In this document: one piece after another, positions 11,394 to 22,158 of the stretch
How positions within the stretch are numbered: the first letter of the stretch is position 1
How the letters are laid out: each line of letters opens with the position of its first letter
From: Gnetum montanum
Taxonomy: Eukaryota; Streptophyta; Gnetopsida; Gnetales; Gnetaceae
DNA: 64,000 nt
Assembly: GCA_015680685.1 (NCBI GenBank)
Contig: MNCI01025002.1
Coordinates: 117,819-181,818 of the forward strand
Reading direction: 5' to 3'
Program-made: the position numbers and the translations under genes
Notes under the pieces: model-generated
Seen by the model: only the letters and a program-made list of their open reading frames with translations
What the model was told of the DNA's origin: nothing
Databases searched by the model: none

Positions 11394-14300
11394 ACAAAGA
11401 AGTGACGTCCTTGGAGCAGAGCCTAAGATAGCTTTGAGAGTACACTTCAAGTATAGGTTTGGAACTTCGTCAACTCTGGGGATCCGTCAACTCATCTAAC
11501 ACCAGGCTTGAAAGAAGGTACTAACCCCAACACTTGATACGTCCTTCCATCCAATGCCTTGCATGAAATGCAAGGGGCACTTAGAGAGGAAGCCCAAAGA
11601 CTCCCCTACTCTATAACAAATGGGAGTAGTCCAACCCAAAGGGCCAACGTCTCTAAGGCGTCCACTAGAGCCATCCCTTCTTAGGTCTAGAGACATATCT
11701 TTTTGCGTAGACCCATACCTATGCAAGAAGATAGCTCCTCTTTTGCAAATCCCACCGAGTTTCTTTGTGAATGGCATCTCAGCACCCATCGATTTTTTTT
11801 TTTTATCATCAATTTTTTTTTTATCATCAATTTTGAGGGCTCACCAGGGCCACTACCCATGGTGAGGGACTTGGGAACATCAAACTGAGAGGGAGGACAT
11901 GCTCCGAAAGAGCCATGTCTCCGCAAGCATCTACCAGAACTTCATGTTTTGCTACTCGCATCCAGACCCATGGGGTCTCACCAATGCAACCATCTAAGCA
12001 CTGATTCCACGTGCATCTGTACCATGCACATTTTTTTTTCATCATGTCTGTTCAAACTGGTATGAAGGAAGTCAAGCATGTTCTCCCTTCCAAACAAGGT
12101 ACAAGGGCAAATCTTTTGAGCTTGACCTTTTCGTCCGCAGACACTAGCATCGCATACCTTAATTCACCATCCCACAGTATTCCATTACAACAACAAGAGA
12201 GAAGATCCAAAATCTATTTGGAAACTTCACCAAGAGGCTATCAGACAACAAGCCCAAACTGTCATCAACAAATTTTGTGATTGTCCAACATCAAGAATGC
12301 CTACTCGAATGTTCGAATAAGTGGAGGATCTGTTGGGTAGTCAACCCCATGACAATCCTCCATACACACATCTCATGTCAACCGTAAGCACATCCTTGAA
12401 TGCAACCATAATATCCCGTTCAGGGAGAAGGATCAACCACACTTGCAACATACAAGCTATCCTTCCNTCGTTCAGGGAGAAGGATCAACCACACTTGCAA
12501 CATACAAGCTATCCTTCCCACTCCAAGTTATGGGACAAGCACCATTTTCTGAACACTAGGTCTAGGAAAGAATAGAGTCACCTCTAAGAGCAACTAGATC
12601 ATGAATTCTCTAAGGAACATCAAGGTTTCCAGAATTTGAATTTCCACATCGTATCAAGAACAATTGACAATCTTGTGATCAACACCTTTCATTAGATTTT
12701 TGCACTTGAAGGAAGGATCCTCTTTGGGAGGTTTCTTCCATAGGTAAGTATAGTAGCCCAACTACACCTTACCCATAATAGATGCCCAAGTAGTCCACAT
12801 AGCCAACAGAACCATTTTGTCAAACTATCACTAGTTGAGGGAAGACATGGGTTCACAAGTCTTACCCAAATTCGATTTCACCTCGAGAACAACTCGAGAC
12901 GCCAAGGAGTTCATCCCTTTAAAATTTTATCAGAAGGGATTCCTGTTTCATCTTGGGAGATCTGGATTTTTGTTTCATACATCCCAGTCAAGCCCGTTTA
13001 CATCAATTGTGGTGGACAAGGCCACACCACTACGTATTACCATTCAATGCAAACAACAAGTGCAAGTCAACAAAATATTTTGCCCATAGGAGGACTAGGT
13101 CCTCAAGATAGTTTTACAAATAATGGGCTTCACCATCATCAACTACAACTCAACACAATACACGATTCATCCCTGAAGGGTTTACAATAAGGGTGGTCTA
13201 CTAGAGAACCCCAACAAGGAAGTTCCTCTGAAGCCCCCAAAAGCTGAGTGAGTACATATGATCATGCCTTGCTTACAAGAAGGAACATCAATAGTGCGGC
13301 CTCACAAAGGAGGTTCCCTGAATTTTACCCAGGTAACAACATTCTGTCTCTGAAAACAAATCCCAAGAGTTCATGAACATTGGGCAACTACTAGGAACAA
13401 GTCCCGAACATCAACTGCTTCTAGGTCCCAAATAGGAAACAACTGAAGAGGGCATCCATCGAAATGGAGAATGACCCCTCATAGAATTAAAGATTCGCCA
13501 AGTAATATCATGCTCAACTCTGCTATCCCACCAAGGAGGTGAGGATGTCAACATGAATTAACATTACACAAAGGACATGGGACAATACATTAGGGAGATT
13601 CGACACGACACCATAGCCTGTTGGGCATAATGAGCTCCCAGTCACAGAATCACACCATGTTCAACGAAAGCACCAATAAGTCCCAAGCCATGAGAGCGCA
13701 TCATAGCCCTCAAAAGAGTCAAAAGCAATTGATCATGAGAGCACGCCATCAGCAACGAAGCACCAGAAGCCCCCAATCATGGGAGCATAAGCTCAAGGAT
13801 TTTCAAGCACATTCAAGCCCACCAAGCAAGGCCACCAAGAGAAGTCACAATTTTTGTAACTGTAACATCATTTATTCAAGGATGAACCACCATCCCAACA
13901 TTTGCACAACTACCCCACAATCACATCTAGCATGGAAGAGGGAGTCTAGGTGTCAATACTTAGAACTCAACTCAAATCCACCACTAGACATCGTAGCATC
14001 ACATTGATTTGAATTTCAATCTTCCATTGTAATTCACGTGGCCACAGTGAACCACCCGTTATCAAAATCAAGCACATCGAACCAATTTGTTTGTATTTTA
14101 GGCTATATACCACCATCGATCATCTATGTACAAGATCTTTGCTAGTCTAGGAACACAAGAGAAAGTGTTCCCAAGATTTGTCCTGTCTCAAGGACATTCA
14201 CCAAAGCACACACCATCCAGACATGCCAACATCACCAAGAACACATGGCACCAATTCAAGAGCACAATGGGCAAGGACATGCCCTAGTCCGTTCGTTACA

Positions 14301-16642
14301 ACACCGTATCACAACTAAAGAATTTCCCATGAGGTTTTCAGCAAAACTATACATCAAGGCACAAAGGTCGTTTACAACATATAGCAAGGGTGCTTCAAAA
14401 CAAGCACCATGAAAACACCATACATCAAGCTTGGCCTTGTCACAGGGTGTGGCATAGGCCTACAACGAGAAGACAACTAAGTCACATAGGGAAATATATC
14501 TAGCACTTTTGAGTGCATATTGTCGAATTGAGAATATCACAAGTATACATTTCACACACCCGAGGATAGGAATACATTTTAATGAGAACATACATGGTAT
14601 TTGGGAATGCTACCCAGGCCTAGAAGGCTATAGGATGAACTACCTAAGCCCATCCTAGGCTGAAGGATTTAGGCCACTAGGGGCATACCATGAAAGAACC
14701 ATGCTATTCTGAGAAAAACCTGTCTCTATCATGAAGTATAAACGATCATCTGTCACACTGCACCACTATCTCAAAACGTACATGATCAATCGTCACACTG
14801 AACCCACTGCATGAATGCCATCAAATGAAAACGATTTGGGACACGAATGCAACGATCAAATAATGAAACACGCCAACTGAGTATCCACCACCTACCATAG
14901 TGGGACCTCAATGCATTGGCCACTCCTAGGCCATCAGTATCTGGCATGGCCAAGGATACCATTTCATGCCATCTGCTAGCCCAATATCTGTAGGGTCTAG
15001 GACATATCATCGTCCTCTATTAGTGCTCACCCAACACAAAGAGGCAAACAAATTATGATGTACCTGCTGATTCATCACAGCCAAGGTATTGATAAATTCG
15101 CAACCCAATGTTGGGATTCTTAGACCAAATAATCAGTTCATGAAGATCTCAAGAGCACATATCTTCCCCATAGACATAGTGCTCACAAAATCAACTAAGG
15201 TCACCACTGGCTACATCTTTGTACCTGTGCTACCTGCAAACACTAAGACAAAAGCTCAAAAACATAAAAGTTAGCAGGAACATGATCAGCACATCAGCCT
15301 CATACACAACCATCAAGCATGATCATATAATTGAGTAATATCACTCTTGCAACATCATAAAAAGCAAGACCTCAGCAACATGCATAGAGATCAATCATGC
15401 AAAACATTGATGAATCAATTAGATACACTCAAACAAATGATTTCATCATGAGGCACACCTAGAGAGAGCTAGCACACTCTCAAAATTCCAAGATTCATAT
15501 ACCACAATCATTCCCAGTCACTAGCACTAGTTACAACTAGGATCAAAATCTCAACACAATCATAAGAGGCATGGACAATAAAGAATTGTCATCTCAACTC
15601 AAAAATAAGGTGGAAGATTGAGGTCTAGCCAACAACAAATCTGCATAAAATCAATTCTTGTAACAATGAGCAACATCACGAAGGATGCATCCACAAGAAA
15701 GACTCTCATCAAAAGAGGTGTGGTCTCAACAAGAACCTACAATAGGATGACCCACACTAGTAGTCTTCGACTCAAAGTGATCAAGAAATGTCACCAATTA
15801 AAAGAGTGATGCCACAAACCCAAGGGCAACACAACTAGCTCAAATAAGGGAGCATAACTCGTAAAGATCAACAACAAGAACAATCATGCCTCATGCACAA
15901 GAAGTTGTCAAACAAGACAACAAACATTTGGCTTTGGGATGGCACAAATGGCCTCAAAATGCATCCTCAACGTTCCCAACAATAAGTCATCATACCATGT
16001 AGAACACCAAGCCTTGTGTTACAAAAGATAGACACAACGAAGATAACATGCATGCAGAATTTGAAAGCACAACCAAGAAGACACGCATACACAAATAGAC
16101 AAACATGCAATCGCAAACACGAGGGTACGAAGTCTACCAGCAACGGTCTTAATCCACCCAAAACAAGGCTCACCAAGAGCACATGTCCGAAGGTCCTCCA
16201 TCCTGAGGTACCTGGGAACCATCTTGTCCCAATTTGTATTTTCCCATACTCACTATATCTAGGGTGAGTGGGAGTGCAAGGATATCCTATCCTGCACAAT
16301 TCAACAAATGCGATCTCGAAACATGTCATCTGGGTGGAAATTGAAGCGAAGACTCAGTCTAATTCATCCCAGATGAATCACTGGAGACTAGAGATGAGAG
16401 CTCCTTGAGCAACAAAATTCTTGAGTTGCCAATAGAACTCCTCTCTACCATATCACATACAATCACAACTAGTCCAACCACAAGTAAACAAGTGGAGGAC
16501 ATCACCACAACTCAATCGTTTACCTCCTCAAGGAGAGCAACATACATTAGTTGCTCACAATTTAACATCTGTCCCCTCATGAAGAGCATAAAACATTGCC
16601 ATAAGGAAACTCTTCAAAGAATACATAAGGATATGATCCTAG
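11394..16642 (-). other. interior of element F, no coding recognised
   Basis: About 5.2 kb rich in CA, CAA and CACC words on the plus strand. Open frames are short on both strands and show no domain I recognise. A small tandem duplication of T-run plus ATCATCAA lies near 11790-11835. A single N with flanking duplication lies at 12467. Confidence 0.55.
12417..12518. repeat. 50-bp duplication flanking a single N (assembly join)
   Basis: 12417-12466 and 12469-12518 are the same 50 bases, separated by an N at 12467 and one extra base. Identity this high inside an old element points to an unmerged contig overlap rather than biology. Confidence 0.85.
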
Positions 16643-16647
16643 ATCAT

Positions 16648-17551
16648 TGATGAAGTGTCAATTGGTCGATGCGTTTACTAGGCTGCGTATATGGGACCCC
16701 GTATACGCAGCCGCATCGACACGGCCCCGTCGACACATCCTTCCATGCATTGACATGGCCCCGTTTACACGGCACCTATTTCGGCCTATAAATAAGAGGG
16801 CCTTCTGCCTCATTTAGGTACCTTTTTGTCAATTGTAGTGAAGCTCTTGCAGTCTGTTCCTACGAGAGTTAGAATATTTTCCAAGTGCCCGCAGTAGGTG
16901 TAAGAAGGTGTCCAGCTCTTTATTCGAGCGCTGATGTATCTGAGCCCATTGGCATGAATGGCAATAAAGATGAGCTTTCAAGCATTCCTTGCAGCATTTG
17001 GACTTAGCCATTTCTATGCATTTCTAGCTTAATATTTATATGCTTTGATAATTACTTAAGTTTCTCTTATTATTCGTCTAATTGCTATTGCTCATTCATA
17101 GTTCATAGAAACCATAAGTACGACCATCTCGAACGTAAACCCAATGCTTGGTAACCCAGTGATGCTTAACGTTTGGTAACCCAGTAGTGGTTAGGGGATG
17201 CTTAGGACGTGCCCAAAAGATGGGATCCGATACTTATGCTAGGACTAGTTAAGATACAGATTAGGATAATTATAGATTAGATGATATTTCATTCCTTACT
17301 TTCCATACCTTAATTAGACGCCAAAAAATAAAGTAAAAAGCCATAAAAATCAGTTACCTCAATCTCACTTAACCATTGCCACTAGATACTCACAAGTGAG
17401 GTTGAGAAGACAATGACCGTTCTAACAAAGGGTTTTATTGGTTAAGGGTCTGGTGTATGTTAAGTGCTTACAGTCTACGGAATTTGACTGAGTTGCGTGT
17501 GAACGCCCGTGATTCGCATGGTTGGGCGTAGGGGTACCTAGCCGCTCATCA
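16648..17551 (+). mobile_element. element A 5' LTR
   Basis: 904 bp, starting TGATGAAGTGTC and ending CGCTCATCA, matched along its length by 25224-26133. It contains one TATA box and a leader-like CTTGGTAACCCAGT motif that is also present in the LTR at 41048-41703. Confidence 0.9.
16787..16794 (+). promoter_or_regulatory. TATA box of the element A LTR
   Basis: TATAAATA inside TTCGGCCTATAAATAAGAGG. This core is present once here but twice in the 3' LTR (25281 region and 25360 region). RNA start is expected about 30 bases downstream. Confidence 0.6.
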
Positions 17552-17552
17552 T

Positions 17553-17570
17553 TAGCACCATTGCCGGGGA
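17553..17570 (+). promoter_or_regulatory. primer-binding site of element A, tRNA-Asp type
   Basis: TAGCACCATTGCCGGGGA matches the complement of the plant tRNA-Asp(GTC) 3' end (TGGCGCCGTTGCCGGGGA) except for three G-to-A changes, which fit decay of methylated CpG or CHG sites. This primer is typical of Athila/Tat-type gypsy elements. Confidence 0.7.
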
Positions 17571-17717
17571 CTGTCAGTCTTACATGTGCTAATTAACCTT
17601 AGCAGAATTAACATTCACATCGTTGGAACAGACCCAGGATAGTAACATGTACGCATGCTAGGCAGATTAAAGTAAAAAGTAAGGTACATTGAGTAAATAG
17701 ATCATCTAACATCTAAC

Positions 17718-20180
17718 ATGTCTTCTTCTCACAGGCGAGATGTATCCAACCCACCGGTGCCACAAGAATGTCGGGTGGTATACAAGCATTTTGATGAATA
17801 TGTCCTTGACTTCATGTTCATCCTACATCAGGATGAGCATCTGCGATGGTAGGAAATGAAGGGCAACATCATACTACCACTCGAACGATCGGCCCCTGGA
17901 ATGCTATTCCACAATCTTGGTAAACTAGGCATCCATGACCACAGTATGCAGTACTTCATGGAGGACCATGACTACCGAGACTATCGTCCCACTGAGGCTC
18001 AATGAGCACTAGATTAGTAGCAAGTATAATGATACGAACACATGAAGGGAAAGAAATTCAGTAACCCCTTATTCTTGGAAGGGCTACAGGACGATGGGGA
18101 ACCTATCTTTCATGATTCCCATTCATCCGAACTTCCTTTGGGGCAGCAGATCATTCAGTCCATCATCCAAAACAAACCTCCAAGTAACCGAGATCCTCAA
18201 GGGGATGGAGGGTCACGTAGCAAGGATGGGCAAGATGATCGAGGCCATCATCAGAGATCGACACCGGGGTAGTGGCAACCCCTCTCCCTCTTCTCCATCC
18301 TCTCGCTCTCCTATACCTTTATCCAGTTCAGACTCTGACTGTAACTATGGTAGAAAGAAGCAAAATGATGGTGGTCACAAGGACCGAAAGGAACAACATG
18401 AGGAAGCGCATGACCAATCGCATGAGCTTCACCGTCATGAAAGGAGGGGTTGTTGGAATCATCATAGACACGTGGTGCTCAGTAGGACTATGACTTAGAT
18501 GAGCCATTGTTGGCTACTCGGAGCATGCTCCATATCGTCGAGGCAATTCAGATCCCTAGTAGGCACTTGAAGGATAGTCGAATCAAACACATTAATATGA
18601 ACAACATCCCCAGGTTTGAAGGGGGATACAATTGTGATCTGCAAACTCACTTGCAAGCGTTCCATGACGCTTGCACCTTGTAGAATATTGATAATGATTG
18701 GCAGAAGCTTAAGCTGTTCCCTCGCATACTCATTAAGGAAGCAAAAAGTTGATACCGATCTTTGGAACTAGAATCAATTAGAAGATGGAGTACGATGCTT
18801 GAGATCTTCAATGAAAAGTATCAGACCTACTCCAGAGTGGTGAATCTGAGACGTTAGATCCAAGGGTGGAAGCAAGGTAACCATGAACCCTTGGATGCAG
18901 CCATGAGCAGGTACTATTCATTGTTACATCGGTGCCCTGGTCATGGCTACTCTTAGCGGGCACAGCTTCCCCATATCATTAATGGGCTCCATTTTGAAAT
19001 GAGAAAGACCCTTAGCGTGCACACCCATGGACGATTATCAGAACTAAGAGCCCATCAACTGCAGCGCCTCATTGAGCAAGTGGCCAAAGAAGAGGGGGAA
19101 CTTAGAAAGAAGGAGAGTGCAGAGGAGTTTAATCGGGATCCTTCCATCAGAAAGAGGGAAGTCCGATTTTGCGAAGATGAGGAGGAATCACCATTGGAAG
19201 CAATGGTGAACCGAAAGACCTTGCCTTTACAAAAGTTTGCATTTGAAATATCGGCAAAGGTTGATAAGATGTGAGACTCTTTGGACAAAAAATTCCAAAG
19301 TGTGTTGAAAATTGCAGAAGAGTCCAGAGAGCAAGGTAATGATCGTGATCAGCGTAGGAAGAAGGAAGCTAAACATGCCCAACATAAGGGTAAGGGCAAA
19401 GTTGCTGTAGCAAAACAGGTTGCAGACTCTAACATGGAGGATGATGATGAATGTGGCATATGCCAATATGAACATCCTAAGGGGTGTTGTCCTGTGGTGT
19501 CACATCTCCAAGAGTCTGGGGTGTACGCATTGAATCCTTGCTTGGCGCAGCGGCAAACACCCCGAAGGTTGCCTTACCCACAAGGCAACCCAAGGTAGTT
19601 CCACCAGTAGCAAGGGTATTATCCAAGTGGAATGCCACCGTAGCCTTATGAATACTTCTAGCAGTGGCAGCAACCATACCTCCAAGGCAGCAGTAGCCTT
19701 ACCGACAACCAAATCCCTATGGGTACTACGTTCAGCAACCAGTCTCTCCATGAGACTCTTCCAGCCATGCCGCATTTCAGAATTATTACCATTCAAGCAT
19801 GCAGTCGGTGTACCAAAGAATCACCAGTTCAATAGTGCCTGTACGCAGCAGCCACCAATCAAGAGAGCACCCAGTGGTTGACAGCTGACCTTGCTAGCAA
19901 CACTCTGTGCATGGAACCATCTGAGGAGCTTGTAAGCGCCCACATAGAAAGCATGGACCATTTGGAAGAGGTTCATCAACAAGTGTTCATTGTTGATGAC
20001 CACGGTGATTGGGGAAAGTTGCAAATCCCTGAAAGCTTCAAACAAGAGCCCTTAGAACTCAAACCTTTCCATGGGCTCCACCTAACCAGGGATACTACCT
20101 CATCATCACCGAGACATCATCGTTCCATCTTTTGCATCTCCTCCTTTCCGCCCAATCATGGGGGAGACCGTCATCCATGC
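17718..20180 (+). pseudogene. element A gag relic
   Basis: Starts at the ATG of MSSSHRRD. The reading frame is broken by many stops and shifts. The central part (about 18590-19000) is a Retrotrans_gag-type capsid: it matches the minus-strand gag of element C through W-KLKLFP, YRSL, WSTM-E-FNE-YQTY, WKQ--HEPLD and CPGHG. A charged coiled stretch (about 19030-19300) and a basic stretch follow. A zinc-knuckle-like C-x2-C-x3-H-x4-C lies at 19452-19490 (CGIC...HPKGCC), then a Gln/Pro/Tyr-rich tail. Nothing recognisable as protease follows. Confidence 0.75.
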
Positions 20181-20397
20181 TAACCCATTCCACTATGCTC
20201 CTCACTGTTTTTGGAATTTTTGTTTTACACTTTTTTGTTTTTCAACATCGTTCATACGTTTGCCAATTCTTGTTAATTTTTTCCTTTCTTTACTTATTTT
20301 TCCAATTCTTTGTTATTGTTTATCTATAAGTATATGAGTGTTTAATTTTCAATTGTTTGCTAATAAGTTGTCTTATTATCGTCAGGTGTCTAGCGTG

Positions 20398-20614
20398 NNN
20401 NNNNNNNNNNNNNNNNNNNNNNNNNNNNNNNNNNNNNNNNNNNNNNNNNNNNNNNNNNNNNNNNNNNNNNNNNNNNNNNNNNNNNNNNNNNNNNNNNNNN
20501 NNNNNNNNNNNNNNNNNNNNNNNNNNNNNNNNNNNNNNNNNNNNNNNNNNNNNNNNNNNNNNNNNNNNNNNNNNNNNNNNNNNNNNNNNNNNNNNNNNNN
20601 NNNNNNNNNNNNNN
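20398..20614. other. assembly gap, 217 N
   Basis: A run of N. Sequence content and true length are unknown. Confidence 0.95.
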
Positions 20615-20616
20615 GT

Positions 20617-20699
20617 GTGTCCTTATGGATTTCTTACCACTCCACGTCCTTCTCTANTTGTGTCCTTACGGATTTCTTACCACTCCACGTCCTTCTCTA
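20617..20699. repeat. 40-bp duplication flanking a single N (assembly join)
   Basis: 20617-20656 and 20660-20699 differ at one base and straddle an N at 20657. Probably an unmerged contig overlap next to the larger gap. Confidence 0.8.
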
Positions 20700-22150
20700 C
20701 AAGGAAGTCACTGGGCAGTTCGATCTTGCATGGTGTGGTCCTCAACAAAAAAATTCAAAAAAAATCAAAAAAAAAAAACATAAGGATTCAAAGCACACCC
20801 CTTGGTCAAATGCATGCAAACAAGCATGGGTCTTTGCATGGTGTGGTTCCCATGAAATAACAAGAAAATGAACAACATAAAATCATAGCTATGTGGGAAT
20901 TCAAAGCACACCCCTTAGACCACCTCTCACGGGCCACCAAAATGAGTTATGGGACTCACTCCATCCCCTCTAACTTAGTCCTATTTCACTTTCTTCCTTT
21001 CACACTTATTGGAGTGGTGGTTTCCTGTGGGTGCACCTTGATCCTTGGTGGACAGATGAGGCTTCGCCTATTGCTGCGAGGTCACTGTATGTGGTTGGTT
21101 TTGGGTCTGAACTCAGGAATGGTCCTACCGGGTCACTTAACCACAATTTCACACGAGGTTTCACGTGACCAACAATTGGAATTCCACTCCTCTCGTCTCT
21201 CTCTCACCTGTTTCTCTCCCAAACTCACCTCACTGGCCAGCTTATGTTTTGAAAATTCATCATGATTTTCATGTACTCCTAATGCCTTGGCGGGATCTCT
21301 TGGGTAGGAGTATTAACTTGTGAGCATCCTTTCTTGACCCCGGGGCCCACGGACTTCAATGTTGAGGATATGCAAGGGCTACTAAGGCTATTGCCTGCTA
21401 TGGGGAGGACCCACTTGCATATTCCTGGTCCCGCTTGTTAGTCTCCCATCCTTTTGATTTCATGGTTGATTATTTTCATGTCCCATTGCTTGATTGCTTC
21501 CCTGCAAAATTCTTTTTTCCCACATTCTCTTACGTTTGACTCTTTTTCTAGCCTTGTTTACCTTCCTCATGTCCTCAATCGCATTCCCGGTCTCTCACGC
21601 TCTTTAGCTGCCCTAATTTGACATTTTAAATTCATATTTTCGAGCTTTTTATGGGTTGGTCAATGCTGGTCCACGAGAGCGACCCCCTGCGTATACACGG
21701 CCCTGTCGACGCAACGCCCAACCCCTATATATACAGCCATTGCACTTTATATTTTCATCATTTTCAAAACAAATTGGGAGAGGATTTTACCATTTTTTTT
21801 TTTGCCTAACTTCTTCCCAAGCACCTACACTCCAATCACGCGTCCACATCAATCGATCCTTGCCCTTTTAAGCAACCAAAGGTATGCTCTCAGTCGTGGG
21901 GGGGTGAAGCCTATGTGTAATTAATTAATTAATTAATTAGTTAAGTAAGACTTCGCACCTCTAAGGGAAGAAACGAAAACAACTGTTTAAACTCCAACTC
22001 ATCCCTTGTTATTTTTGGCTCTAACCCATGAATTAACACTCCGAGGGATTTAATGGAATGCCTGTGCCAACAACATAACTTAGTCAAATTGAGAAGGTGT
22101 ATAAGGACCATTTTGAGCTACTTATGCATAGTCTAATGAGTGGTTATGTT

Positions 22151-22158
22151 GATTGCAG
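22151..22158 (+). other. splice acceptor abutting the accessory ORF start
   Basis: GATTGCAG immediately precedes ATGGCACCCAAA. The same GATTGCAG followed by ATGGGCCCAAAG occurs at the homologous ORF start of element C (60233, minus strand). This suggests expression from a spliced sub-genomic RNA whose leader ends exactly at the ATG. Confidence 0.6.

Larger units (their letters stand above)
20181..22158 (+). other. spacer between gag and accessory ORF of element A
   Basis: Contains the N gap, an artefactual 40-bp duplication, and about 1.4 kb of sequence with stops in all frames. A C/T-rich stretch precedes 21.9 kb and a TAAT repeat (ATTAATTAATTAATTAATTAG) lies near 21920. In autonomous relatives pol would lie here; no pol motif was found. 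Confidence 0.5.

Noticed and set aside
11148-12575. Several 60-100-codon open frames in the F LTR and interior
   Set aside because: They overlap on both strands, match no gag or pol motif, and lie in LTR sequence or next to an assembly duplication.
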